Shown piece by piece: positions 24,599 through 34,013 of a stretch of 50,806 nt of DNA. The notes under the pieces were generated by a model, which saw only the letters and a list, made by a program, of their open reading frames with translations, did no database searches and was not told the DNA's origin. Location: NCBI GenBank assembly GCA_030065935.1, contig JASJCP010000014.1, positions 1-50,806 on the forward strand, read 5' to 3'. Origin of the DNA: Xenococcaceae cyanobacterium MO_167.B27 (lineage in GTDB: Bacteria > Cyanobacteriota > Cyanobacteriia > Cyanobacteriales > Xenococcaceae). Every line of letters starts with the position of its first letter. The stretch's first letter is position 1. A program made the position numbers and the translations under genes.

Positions 24599-26716
24599 TT
24601 AAAAATTCCAGTTAATCTGGATTGTGCCTACGTAAGTTGTGTCGTTACTTTGATCGTGTTCTGGATTGGTAATAATCAATAAACTAGGGGTAATAGTAAT
24701 ATTTTCAGTGGCTTTGAAAGTAAAAAAGCTTTCTAGATGTAGAGATGTATCTGTATCCACATTATCCTCGAAATCATTGCTGATTACCTTCGGCGGTTGA
24801 CCAATTACAATCCCAGCCATATTGTCTTTATGACCTATGTTATCCCAAGTTAAAGCGATCGCGTAATTAAAAATGTTTGCATTCGGTTCATTAGGAAGGT
24901 CTTTAGCTACTGCTTGAGTTAAACCAACCCAACCCCCTATGGTTACATCTGAGTTGAGGTTAAAGTTTAATTCCATTCCATAAGAATTGGCAACTAAACT
25001 ATCAGTATCACCATCAAAAGGCTCATTAGCCCGCTCACTTCCAATACCTGTATCAAGATTATTGAAGGAACGTACATAAGTTAAACCAAGACCTACTACG
25101 TCACCAGGTGTAAAGGCTAAATTGACAATAGTACCCGAGGCAGCAGAACCAATACTAGTGTTACCATCATAAACATCTTCAATGGTATGACCTAAACTCA
25201 AAGTGATATCTTCACTCAAATCGTAAACTAGACCTATTCCTTTCTCACCGTCTTTCTCAATAATCGGATTCCCTCCTGCAAAATCAGAAATGGTATCTCC
25301 TAAATCTAAATGAAGTTCTTGGGCAAAGTCATCAATACCTCCACCAAGAGCTTGAATGTAAAGTTTGGTCCCACGAGCTATGTCTAGTCGATATTCTAGA
25401 CTGTTAAATTCGAGAGTGTTTCTATTGTCGTTATTATTTCTGTCAAATTCCACATGTGGTAAGTCAATTTTAGTTGTATCCCAAAAACTATGATAATCTT
25501 CTGGTCGCCAACGAACTCTGAGACTGTCTCCTTCCGAAAAGCTAGTTCTATAAGACAGACGCTGCCTACTTCTAAAACTAGGATTGTTTTCGGAAAAGCT
25601 AATTCCACGTCTGCTAGAAATCTGGTTGAGTTGAAAGGTATCTATTTCTAGTTTCAGGTCTTGGATCCCTCCTCGGACACTGGGCAATTGTGCTGGGAAA
25701 ATTGACTCCGAAGATTTGATCGCAGCCAATTGGTTTTTAGGGACAGAATCAGCAGAATCATTAGCAATCATTTCCTTAAGTGGAACTAAACAGCTAGCCC
25801 AACGAACAGCTAACTCATTGGTGTTGCAAGATACTCCTTCTTGTGGCTGTAGCGAATACACTGCTACTTGGGTGGGCGAAGCAGCTACCTTCAGGTCTCT
25901 TGAACCAAGTTCTAGCATGGTGTTTAGGGAAGCCTGCTTGGACTTAGTCAATATCTCTGCTTCTCGGTAGAAAGTATTTTCCTCTGTAACGATGGAGCTA
26001 GGTTCACAATTAGAGACAGCCATGTCAGAGTATGGGTCAGAAATATCAGACTCCTGGGGGTTATCTTGTTCCTCATTAAGTTGATAGCCAGCTTGTACTT
26101 TGTTAAGATTGTCAGTGAATTGAGAGAGACAATAGCGATCGCTAATAAATTCAACTTTGGGAAATCGACGATTGCTAAAACTAATCTCTGATATTTCAGC
26201 TACCGAAGTGTAAAGGGATTCGGTATTGAGTTTAGCGACTAAAGTTAGAGGTTCAATAGTATCAAGCTGGGGGAGGGGAGTTCCAACCTCTTCACTAGAG
26301 AGTTGATTTACCCCAATTAGAGACTCTTGGGTATCCAGTTGTGCTAAGGAAGTTGCAGGGAGTTCGCTATTGAGTTTAGCGACTAAAGTTAGAGGTTCAA
26401 TAGTATCAAGTTGAGGTAAGGTAGTTACCAGTTCTTCACTAGAGAGTTGATTTACTGAAATTAGAGATTCTTCAGTGTTGAGTTCTACTCCTGAAGTTGC
26501 CCACTCAAGAATGTTAAGTTCTTCTGGCGAAGTTGAAGGGAGTTCACTATTAAGTTTAGCTACTAAAGTTAGAGGTTCTTGAGTGTAGAGTTGGGCTAGG
26601 GGAGTTCCAACCTCTATTGCTTCTATTATGTTAGGAGCAGCATAGACATTATTTATCGGTGATAAAGCCAGGAAACCAGGGACAAATTTTATTCCTTTTA
26701 AAAGAAATTTTGACAT
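24599..26716 (-). CDS. OprB-type cyanobacterial porin with repeat-bearing N-terminus and no SLH domain
   Basis: 705 residues. A signal peptide (MSKFLLKGIKFVPGFLALSP, cleavage near VYAA) leads to an outer-membrane beta-barrel: DDFAQELHLDLGDTISDFAG, YDLSEDITLSLGHT, FTPGDVVGLGLTYV and the terminal strand TTYVGTIQINWNF with C-terminal Phe. This is the carbohydrate-selective/iron-uptake porin family. These porins normally have an N-terminal S-layer-homology domain; here I see none. Instead three copies of a repeat starting EPLTLVAKLN (residues 47, 107 and 155) with spacing 60 and 48, containing NQLSSEE. Either the N-terminus was replaced or the repeat is an alternative wall anchor. Monocistronic. 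Confidence 0.82.
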   Translation of the reverse strand: MSKFLLKGIKFVPGFLALSPINNVYAAPNIIEAIEVGTPLAQLYTQEPLTLVAKLNSELPSTSPEELNILEWATSGVELNTEESLISVNQLSSEELVTTLPQLDTIEPLTLVAKLNSELPATSLAQLDTQESLIGVNQLSSEEVGTPLPQLDTIEPLTLVAKLNTESLYTSVAEISEISFSNRRFPKVEFISDRYCLSQFTDNLNKVQAGYQLNEEQDNPQESDISDPYSDMAVSNCEPSSIVTEENTFYREAEILTKSKQASLNTMLELGSRDLKVAASPTQVAVYSLQPQEGVSCNTNELAVRWASCLVPLKEMIANDSADSVPKNQLAAIKSSESIFPAQLPSVRGGIQDLKLEIDTFQLNQISSRRGISFSENNPSFRSRQRLSYRTSFSEGDSLRVRWRPEDYHSFWDTTKIDLPHVEFDRNNNDNRNTLEFNSLEYRLDIARGTKLYIQALGGGIDDFAQELHLDLGDTISDFAGGNPIIEKDGEKGIGLVYDLSEDITLSLGHTIEDVYDGNTSIGSAASGTIVNLAFTPGDVVGLGLTYVRSFNNLDTGIGSERANEPFDGDTDSLVANSYGMELNFNLNSDVTIGGWVGLTQAVAKDLPNEPNANIFNYAIALTWDNIGHKDNMAGIVIGQPPKVISNDFEDNVDTDTSLHLESFFTFKATENITITPSLLIITNPEHDQSNDTTYVGTIQINWNF

Positions 26717-27056
26717 CTATTCTGCAAAAAAAACTAAGCAATAACAAACTAAATTTATCTGCTTTATAATTTATAGAGAAACCTAAATAATCTAAGTTAA
26801 ACTATTTATTACTTCCTGTAACCGCAGTAGCAACACAACGGGTTAACTACTCCACAAACTTTCACGGACAAGCCGTCCGCATATCGAGATAAGTAAATGA
26901 TTGCATTCCAATCACTAGGTCTAAATACCTCACAATGATGATACTAATTGATCTTTGGCAGTCCTACAAGCTATGTTTCCTAGCTTTAGCTATAAAAGAT
27001 TATTAGAAAGCCTATATTTTACACTTCATTTTGCTGTGGTAGTTTACAGAAATACT
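26717..27056. other. Intergenic stretch between porin and GT61 gene
   Basis: AT-rich, without a supportable gene. A stem CGGAC/GTCCG (loop AAGCC) lies near 26872-26887. Otherwise nothing clear; it should hold the porin promoter near its left end. Confidence 0.4.
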
Positions 27057-28199
27057 CTAGATTAAACCAAATTTTTGTAGCCCACTTATAGCAATATCTA
27101 AATCAAGAATTCGATTCCGATTTGATGTAGTTTTAAAGCAATTGGGGTCTTTTTGAAGTGCAGAAATATAAATTGAGTTAACAGATTTTATAGCGTCAAT
27201 TATCAAATAATTAGTATTCAACTCTTCCTGGGTTCCAAAAGACACTAGATTTCTTTGAGAAGATATATCAAAAAGAATGCTATGCAGTGCTGATCCTAGA
27301 GTTCCAACTATTAATTCATGTTTATTTATAAGCTCGATTTGTTCTTGAAGACTCAGCTTTTCTGGATAAACAATAGCAAAGCCACTTTTAGATAACTTCT
27401 CTTCTAGTAAAGATTCGTTAATAATTAAGCGTTTTTTGGGATCAAGATATCTTCTGGAGAAGTACAGTGGTTGACTAGTTGTTTTTAATTTTTTAGGTAG
27501 CAAGTTTTTAGCGACACTTTCTGGGAGCAATTTATGGACTTCAAACCCTTCACATTGAATTGAAAAAGATGGATAGGGAATAATAACTTCTTTCAGCAAA
27601 ACTGGTTCTTTAAAAGAACTAAATAAGTTTTTATCTAATTTTACTGATTCAAAAAATAAGTCGATCAATGTTTTTTGTAATTCTTGACCATGATAGAGTA
27701 CTGAATATTCTCGCTCTTTAACTACATACCATAAGCGAGCAATTGATTCAGTCAAAAAGTGACCATAATGCGAGCGAATTCTACTTACATAAATAAATTT
27801 TTGAGAGATTTTTTTTAATTGCTTTGGAGGAGTTATTTTATTTGGTGGTTCTATTTTATCTTTTGTCTTTGCAGATTTTTTCTTTGCAGATATAGATAGC
27901 TTACTTCGCTTTGGACCCTTATATAAACAGCTATAATCTATTCTTAAACCATCACTTGAATATAAACAGTAATATTCAGGTATGTATATCACATCATTAA
28001 AAATTTTAACTTCTTCAGGAGAACCTGTAAAAACTTTGAACTTTGTGGATAGATCATCGATAAAAGATTGATCGTAATTATAAAAACTTGGATTTCTGCC
28101 TCCCCATTTTTCTGGAATTATTTTGGCAGGAGTATTTAAAATACTTTGAGAATCTTCGATGGAGTGAATATTATATTGAAGTGTAGTTGACGAAGACAT
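27057..28199 (-). CDS. Glycosyltransferase family 61-like protein (DUF563)
   Basis: 380 residues. SRIRSHYGHFLTESIARLW is the DUF563/GT61 hallmark (YGHFLxExxxRLW), followed by LYFSRRYLDPKKR and IELINKHELIVGTLGSALHS, the conserved nucleotide-sugar region. GT61 enzymes transfer pentose or GlcNAc residues. The N-terminal 130 residues are Lys-rich and variable. Leads the left edge of the surface-polysaccharide region and probably modifies the same glycan. Confidence 0.87.
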   Translation of the reverse strand: MSSSTTLQYNIHSIEDSQSILNTPAKIIPEKWGGRNPSFYNYDQSFIDDLSTKFKVFTGSPEEVKIFNDVIYIPEYYCLYSSDGLRIDYSCLYKGPKRSKLSISAKKKSAKTKDKIEPPNKITPPKQLKKISQKFIYVSRIRSHYGHFLTESIARLWYVVKEREYSVLYHGQELQKTLIDLFFESVKLDKNLFSSFKEPVLLKEVIIPYPSFSIQCEGFEVHKLLPESVAKNLLPKKLKTTSQPLYFSRRYLDPKKRLIINESLLEEKLSKSGFAIVYPEKLSLQEQIELINKHELIVGTLGSALHSILFDISSQRNLVSFGTQEELNTNYLIIDAIKSVNSIYISALQKDPNCFKTTSNRNRILDLDIAISGLQKFGLI

Positions 28200-28478
28200 A
28201 TTATATTCCTTAAAAAGTTTAAATTTGCTTAAATTTTGATTTAGTTATAATTTTTTTAACTAGAAAGATTTATTAGATACGCCCTGACTTGATTGAGAGC
28301 TAGGTCTTTTGGATAGAAACCTATTAGTTTGTCAAGAGATTGAGTTTCATGTATTAAATTTTCTCTCTTGTCCCACGTGACTTATAAGGTTAGTCGAGCG
28401 ATCGCATTTCTATCCAGTTTGAGGAAGAAAACCCAGACACTTGATCTTCCTCCAGTTAAAAACAATAACTACAAAAGT

Positions 28479-29993
28479 TTATGATGAGAGTTGGACTAAT
28501 TTGGCTGGTGTCTTCTGGAGCAGGTGCTCACCGAGGCGACGCGCCAGAGCCAAGATGGTAAAGGTGGGTGAATAGGATGGTCCTGTGGGGAATACTGCCG
28601 AACCAGCCACATAGAGATTCTCAGTACCGAATACTCGACAATTTGTATCAATAACTCCTTCTTCAGGACGACTAGCCATACGAGTAGTACCCATTTGGTG
28701 TGCTGCATCAGTCATATTCTCAATGCTTGGCAGTTCCCCAAAATCAATCGTTCCCAAACCAGCCTCCTCAACTCTTGGGGTTAAGATTTCGACTATTTTT
28801 GGCAGCGATTCTCGATCTTGTTCTGTAAAGCACCAGTTAACTTCTAGCTTGCGTTGACCTAGTGCGTCGAGTTTTGTTCCTAGGGTAAGACGACTGTCTT
28901 TGTGAGGAACGTGTTCAAATGCCAAGTTAACTCTATAGGCAACAACTAAACCATAGTTATCTTGGCAAGTAGGACGACCTGGCACGATATCCATTGACTT
29001 CTCGTAGATCGGCTTCAGGTACAAGGCGTGTTCGAGCAACTTATGCTCTTTCTGAATTGTCTCGTCAAGAGAAAAGCAGACACAAAAACGTGGCTTCTGC
29101 TTAAATTGCATCTCATGAGCGTATTTTTGAGTCAATTGTCCTGGCCATAATGTTCCAGTATGGTGTTTCAGATGGTCAGTATAGAAGCGTCCCACCAAGT
29201 CGTGGGCATTACCAATACCACCAGGGAGTTGTCGATCAGAAGCTAGTAGGAGTCGGGCAGTTTCCAATGCCCCCATTGCCAGAATAATCTCATCCCCTTC
29301 GACTATAATTTCTTTACCTTCAAGAGAACGACAAACAACTGCAGTTACCCGTTGGCAAGAGTCATCTAGTCTTAACTCATTAGCAGTTGCTCCTAGGACG
29401 ACGTGCAGGTTTTGCGAACGGCGCATCTCATCGCCAAAGCGTATTGCTGTGCGGGTGGGTTTTTCTTCCCAATAAAAACTGCTCAGTCTTAAACTATGAG
29501 CAGCTAGCTTTGACCGAAATTCCCTAATTTCAGTGCGCATAGCCTCTGCCTGTAGATCGCCGAAGCCATAATCTTTAGCAGCAGAATTATAGTAAGGCAA
29601 GAGATCGTCAAAACCGATCGGCCAATCACTATTAGGAATCCAATCTCTACCACTAAACTGCGAAGGCTCGAAGTATTTCCATTTACCCGTCCAGATATTA
29701 CTTGTACCACCGAACTGACGCATACGACTGGTTCCCCGTAATTCTGGTGGTAGAAATCGATGGTAGTTCGCATCTGGGTCTAACTTACGATGGTGTTTGC
29801 CCAAAAAGGTCACATTGTTCAATGCCTGAATCGATGGATCGAATTGACCTCGTCCACTTTCTAAAAGCACTACCTCTCGTCCATTGTGTGCAAGGTGGGT
29901 TGCCACTTCTGCACCCGCAATACCAGAGCCAACTACAACCACCTGCCCAAGCAGATTTATTTGTTCGCCCATATCTAGAATATCAGTAATCAT
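28479..29993 (-). CDS. GMC-type FAD oxidoreductase
   Basis: 504 residues. Dinucleotide-binding VVVGSGIAGAEVATHLAHNG (about 18-37), the FGGTSNIWTGKW substrate-face block, MGALETARLLL, and the C-terminal family signature with HQMGTTRM and NLYVAGSAVFPTGPSYSPTF. GMC enzymes oxidise alcohols or sugar hydroxyls with FAD; this type is close to those that oxidise hydroxyls of sugars or polyols. Sitting between glycosyltransferases, a sugar-oxidising or glycan-modifying role is plausible but inferred. Soluble, no signal peptide. Confidence 0.88.
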   Translation of the reverse strand: MITDILDMGEQINLLGQVVVVGSGIAGAEVATHLAHNGREVVLLESGRGQFDPSIQALNNVTFLGKHHRKLDPDANYHRFLPPELRGTSRMRQFGGTSNIWTGKWKYFEPSQFSGRDWIPNSDWPIGFDDLLPYYNSAAKDYGFGDLQAEAMRTEIREFRSKLAAHSLRLSSFYWEEKPTRTAIRFGDEMRRSQNLHVVLGATANELRLDDSCQRVTAVVCRSLEGKEIIVEGDEIILAMGALETARLLLASDRQLPGGIGNAHDLVGRFYTDHLKHHTGTLWPGQLTQKYAHEMQFKQKPRFCVCFSLDETIQKEHKLLEHALYLKPIYEKSMDIVPGRPTCQDNYGLVVAYRVNLAFEHVPHKDSRLTLGTKLDALGQRKLEVNWCFTEQDRESLPKIVEILTPRVEEAGLGTIDFGELPSIENMTDAAHQMGTTRMASRPEEGVIDTNCRVFGTENLYVAGSAVFPTGPSYSPTFTILALARRLGEHLLQKTPAKLVQLSS

Positions 29994-30056
29994 ATGACCT
30001 CCATTTTGATGATTGACAACATGAACCTAATTTATTTTTGACAGTTCTACGAGGGA

Positions 30057-30965
30057 TTACGCTCCGCTTACAGGCAAGGCCGATCGCTCTTTAGCTTTCT
30101 TTTTTGCCTTCGATAATGATTTATTAAGTTTAGACAAGGTCTTTCTGGGAGCTATTCTTATAGCCCATAACAAGTTAAAGAAGGCTGCCCTAGTTTGACC
30201 GAGTTCGTAAGAACGCTGGGCGTGTTGAAGGACAAATTTAGCAAATGCTTTTGGGCGTGCTTGGAAAATCTCCTTGTGCTTATGAATCAGGCGATTAAAT
30301 GAAATTTGCCGTAGTGAAGAGTTTTTTGAGACTTGGGAACCTTCATGTTTAAATAAGCGGTACGTTGTTACAGGCAAACCTAAAATAGAACAGACTGGAT
30401 TGAGTCTTAAGAACAATTCTGTATGGACGCGAGAGGGAAATGATTCGTCAAAGCCACCAATTCCTAACAGAACATCCCGTTCAACAACCATGGTTTGCTT
30501 ACAGTGAAAAGATTTTCCAGGCTCAATTTTTTCAAGGCAGAAATAAGAACCAAGGGGAAGAGTCGGTGGTAATCGCTTTTTAGTAACCTTACCTTTGCTA
30601 TTAATAACCTCAATTCCAGAAATTCCAGCCACTGGTTTGGGTAATTTTGTATTATTAAGTGCTTCTAGAGATACTGCTGCCATATTAGGTAACAATTGAT
30701 CATCATCATCTAGATAAGTAATCCAACGTCCGCTAGCTGCCTTAGCACCAGCATTGCGAGCAGCAGCACCACCGCTATTTTGGGGGAGTCTGATAATGCT
30801 AAGTTTAGGATGCTCTGGAAGTTTTACTGGTTCTGGAGAAGCATCATCAACTACGATTACTTCAATATTTTCCAAGGTTTGCGCTAAGGCACTATTGACA
30901 GCGCGGGGGAGAAGATGAGGACGATTGTAGGTAGGAATAATAATGCTGAGTAGAGGGTTATTCAT
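30057..30965 (-). CDS. Family 2 glycosyltransferase
   Basis: 302 residues. N-terminal LSIIIPTYNRPHLLPRAVNS and VIVVDDASPEP, then the metal-binding DDDD-like YLDDDDQLLPNMA, all typical of GT2 (GT-A fold). Basic C-terminal tail (KSLSKAKKKAKERS) may aid membrane contact. Its start is 3 bases beyond the stop of the GT2 gene at 30968 on the same strand, so the two are one operon. Confidence 0.92.
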   Translation of the reverse strand: MNNPLLSIIIPTYNRPHLLPRAVNSALAQTLENIEVIVVDDASPEPVKLPEHPKLSIIRLPQNSGGAAARNAGAKAASGRWITYLDDDDQLLPNMAAVSLEALNNTKLPKPVAGISGIEVINSKGKVTKKRLPPTLPLGSYFCLEKIEPGKSFHCKQTMVVERDVLLGIGGFDESFPSRVHTELFLRLNPVCSILGLPVTTYRLFKHEGSQVSKNSSLRQISFNRLIHKHKEIFQARPKAFAKFVLQHAQRSYELGQTRAAFFNLLWAIRIAPRKTLSKLNKSLSKAKKKAKERSALPVSGA

Positions 30966-30967
30966 TG

Positions 30968-32032
30968 TTAATTTGATTGTGGTGTAGAGGATTGTAGTTC
31001 TATTAAAGTATTTTTGTTTTTGTTGAGGAAATGTTTACGAGCGTAACTACTAGTGAGATAGCAATTTAGTAGCTTATCGAACGAAAGTAACTGTTCTCTC
31101 AACCACTTTTTCTTAATTCCCAATTTTTTAAAAGGTTTTTTGATACGTTCGACTAAGGGTTTGATAATAGTTTGTTTACGTCGAGAACCAATTTTCTTGT
31201 ACCTAGTTTTAAAATAGCCATCCTCAGATAATCCCCATTTTTGGCGTAAGCGTTCTAGACTTGTCTCCATCCACTCATCACTCCAACGCAGCATATAGAA
31301 GTGCATATCTGTTAATTCTAAGGGGGGTCCAGGTACATAAGTAACTACACAATTAGGCTCAAAGTAAACCTTCCCTCCAGCCTCTCTAACTGTCATGCAG
31401 AAATCGAGATGTTCTTTAGTGCAGAGCATTTGGGGGTCTAGATTTCCAATGCGCTCAAATATCTCTTTACGAACTAATACACAATGAAATTCTGCTAGTT
31501 CTGTTTCTGTGCGTTGTAGTTTAGGAAGCATATCGGCAACTCGATGACCTTGTTTGTACATCTTTTCTCGTAGATGTCTTCTACCTTTAACGTCGGTAAC
31601 AATGTGACTTTCTCCTCCTGCACAGTGGATAATCTCATGTACTGGTTCTTTTTCACACACTAAGGGACCAACTACTGTGGCTCCTGTTTCTTCGGCGCAA
31701 GTTAGCAAAGCTTTAAGCCAACCTGGAGAGACGACTACATCGTTATCAAAAAATACCAGATACTTTGTATCCACATGACTCAAACCGATATTTCTCGCAT
31801 GGTTAGGAGAGAGATAGTAATCAGTACGCACCAGTTTAAATCCACGGTTTTCTGCTTGGGATTGAAGATATTTCTTAACTTTGGCAGGAGAGTTACCATC
31901 TACATAAACTAATTTGAAGGGAACTTCTGTATATTTGTAGATACTTTCCAAAGATTGTTGAGTGCAACTAAAACGCTCGCGGGGTACGACAACAATGGTT
32001 ACTTGTGGTTCTTGAGTGGATAGTGAATTCAT
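30968..32032 (-). CDS. Family 2 glycosyltransferase
   Basis: 354 residues. VTIVVVPRERFSCTQQSLES and VYVDGNSPAKVKKYLQ, then VFFDNDVVVSPGWLKALL, the DxD-type metal motif. The acceptor-side half runs to about 250, then a basic helical tail (about 270-320). Same operon as the neighbouring GT2 genes and sulfotransferases. Donor sugar not readable. Confidence 0.9.
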   Translation of the reverse strand: MNSLSTQEPQVTIVVVPRERFSCTQQSLESIYKYTEVPFKLVYVDGNSPAKVKKYLQSQAENRGFKLVRTDYYLSPNHARNIGLSHVDTKYLVFFDNDVVVSPGWLKALLTCAEETGATVVGPLVCEKEPVHEIIHCAGGESHIVTDVKGRRHLREKMYKQGHRVADMLPKLQRTETELAEFHCVLVRKEIFERIGNLDPQMLCTKEHLDFCMTVREAGGKVYFEPNCVVTYVPGPPLELTDMHFYMLRWSDEWMETSLERLRQKWGLSEDGYFKTRYKKIGSRRKQTIIKPLVERIKKPFKKLGIKKKWLREQLLSFDKLLNCYLTSSYARKHFLNKNKNTLIELQSSTPQSN

Positions 32033-32076
32033 CTGTCTTGCTCCTATTTGTTATATTTTTTTTGGGGTGATTTTAA

Positions 32077-32976
32077 TTAGGCTGACTTACTTAGAATTTG
32101 ATTGGCATCCTTCAGCCAAGTGGAAGTATATCCACCGAAGTTTTTATCTAATTGTTCAATTTGTTCATAATAGATATGAGCTAAATGATTGGCAAGATTG
32201 GAGGGAATATATCCAGGATTAGCAGAAGTTTTGGTTTTTTTAAATGCTTTTTTTAGACATTTATCACAAACTGAAACTTCAATAAAGTCAAATATACGGA
32301 TCAATAATTCTTGAGGAGAATCTGTAACTTCTTCATAAAAGATAGTCATAAACTGTTCCTCTGGATAATATTTTTTCCATATTTTAATTGTTCTTAAATA
32401 ATTACTTTTTAGTTGGGATTTACTATTTTCAAAATGATTAATAAATTCCGCTTCTGTAACAGATTCTATTTTTTTTCCTCGATCGCGAACTAGTTTTTTG
32501 ACAGAGTGAGACCAAGCTCTCTGAATTGGGTTACGCATCATAAAAATGATTTTGGCATTAGGCATAAGCTGATGAACATGAGAGACAGAATCTTCATTAA
32601 GAATTGAGTATTCTGGAGTTACTTCACCAATTTTTTTGCCAGCACCCATGTGAAAAAGAGATTCGTACCATTGATCATTACGGATGTTAAGCAAATAGTT
32701 GGTCTTCCATAAAAATCTCTTTAATTCAATATCAGATAAATTAAATTTTGGCTGATTTCTTTTGTGTTTAAGAACTTGATGCCAGCGTTTTTGTTGACGA
32801 CGATAAACATAAGCTATCCGTTGAAATCCTGTCAGATAATTATACGTTTCTCTTTCATCAAAGTAGTGAATTTCCTTGATAGGAGGCATCCATATTTCTG
32901 GATGTCTCGATAAGTTTGTGTGCAGCCAACTAGTACCTGATCTTTGTGCGCCAATACATAGGAAATTGGGAAACAT
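32077..32976 (-). CDS. Sulfotransferase (PAPS-dependent)
   Basis: 299 residues. 5'-phosphosulfate-binding loop CIGAQRSGTSWLHTNLSRHP (about 7-26), KEIHYFDERE, 3'-phosphate loop IFMMRNPIQRAWSHS, and a C-terminal domain with NPGYIPSNLANHL. This is the heparan/N-deacetylase-type sulfotransferase fold. It probably transfers sulfate from PAPS to a hydroxyl of the glycan made by the neighbouring GT2/GT4 enzymes. It is the second gene (reading from 33943 leftward) of a pair of sulfotransferases 70 bases apart. Confidence 0.9.
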   Translation of the reverse strand: MFPNFLCIGAQRSGTSWLHTNLSRHPEIWMPPIKEIHYFDERETYNYLTGFQRIAYVYRRQQKRWHQVLKHKRNQPKFNLSDIELKRFLWKTNYLLNIRNDQWYESLFHMGAGKKIGEVTPEYSILNEDSVSHVHQLMPNAKIIFMMRNPIQRAWSHSVKKLVRDRGKKIESVTEAEFINHFENSKSQLKSNYLRTIKIWKKYYPEEQFMTIFYEEVTDSPQELLIRIFDFIEVSVCDKCLKKAFKKTKTSANPGYIPSNLANHLAHIYYEQIEQLDKNFGGYTSTWLKDANQILSKSA

Positions 32977-33046
32977 TTTAGTTACTTATTAGTGAATAAT
33001 AGACTCGGAGAATATATAAAAGCCCTTACTCTTGCAGATATTTTTT

Positions 33047-33943
33047 CTAAACAAATATCGATTCTCTAACTAAGGGATAACCGAAGGTTCTTAAGGCTGA
33101 GAAAGCTTTAAGATTACTCATCCACCACTGGTGTAGAGGAATATTTTTTAAATAGCTAATATCTCGTTGAATTGGATAAGGAGTACCTGGAATTACTCTT
33201 TTACGCCATCTATTGCCACTAAGGTTATGGCATGGTTTTTGCCAAAACTCTAGTTGTTGTTCTTCAAATTGCAGGTTGACTTTAGCTAAAATTTCAGTAA
33301 GCTTGGCGCGAGGGTTGGCGACGAGGTCTTCGTACTTAAGAAATATATAGCTAGGATGAGAGTTTAACTTGCGATAGATTTTTGCATTATATTCTTGCCA
33401 TTTTATGAGGCTCTGAAAGTAGGCGTTTTTAGACTTATCCGCTCTCTCTGAACTATTCACTTTTTTAGCGGTTTTTTTCTGCTTACTATAGCCGACAGCC
33501 CTTCCATCCCTAACCAGGTGTACTATAGTTACATCAAATAGATCGGAATTTAAAAAACTTTTGAGTCTTTTAAATTGTTTGGAACTATCACAAAATACTG
33601 TTTTGCCAGAAACTTCTAAAATAGTTGAAAGTAACTGAAAGTTTTTAGCTTCAAAGTCTTGCTGCTGCTTGGTATTAATATTTAAGTCTTTATAGGTGGT
33701 ACCAAAATCGAGCTTTTGTTTGACTTGTTGCCAATAATCGCAATCATCAACATGAACTCCACAAGTACAAGCTTTCTGTTTAGTAGTGAGTTCTGAAGTT
33801 GTAGCAAAATAGTCGGCAAACGCACAAATCTCACCATCACTTTCGATAGAACTATGAGAGCCTAGTAATAGATCGAGTAGCGTACTTCCACTATGACCAG
33901 TGCCAACAATATAAATCAATTTAATGGGTTTCTTAGACAACAT
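33047..33943 (-). CDS. Sulfotransferase family protein
   Basis: 298 residues. IVGTGHSGSTLLDLLLGSHS is the 5'-PSB loop and VHLVRDGRAVGYSKQ the 3'-PB motif. Only distantly similar to the adjacent sulfotransferase, so not a recent duplicate. Cys residues CTCGVHVDDC (about 58-67) are present near the N-terminus and could bind metal or form a disulfide. Probably sulfates a different position of the same product. Confidence 0.87.
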   Translation of the reverse strand: MLSKKPIKLIYIVGTGHSGSTLLDLLLGSHSSIESDGEICAFADYFATTSELTTKQKACTCGVHVDDCDYWQQVKQKLDFGTTYKDLNINTKQQQDFEAKNFQLLSTILEVSGKTVFCDSSKQFKRLKSFLNSDLFDVTIVHLVRDGRAVGYSKQKKTAKKVNSSERADKSKNAYFQSLIKWQEYNAKIYRKLNSHPSYIFLKYEDLVANPRAKLTEILAKVNLQFEEQQLEFWQKPCHNLSGNRWRKRVIPGTPYPIQRDISYLKNIPLHQWWMSNLKAFSALRTFGYPLVRESIFV

Positions 33944-34013
33944 AAGTATTTTTCTTCTCCTTTAAAAGATTGATATTTTCCCCTAGTCATTGAATTGGAT
34001 AACTTTGTCTGGT

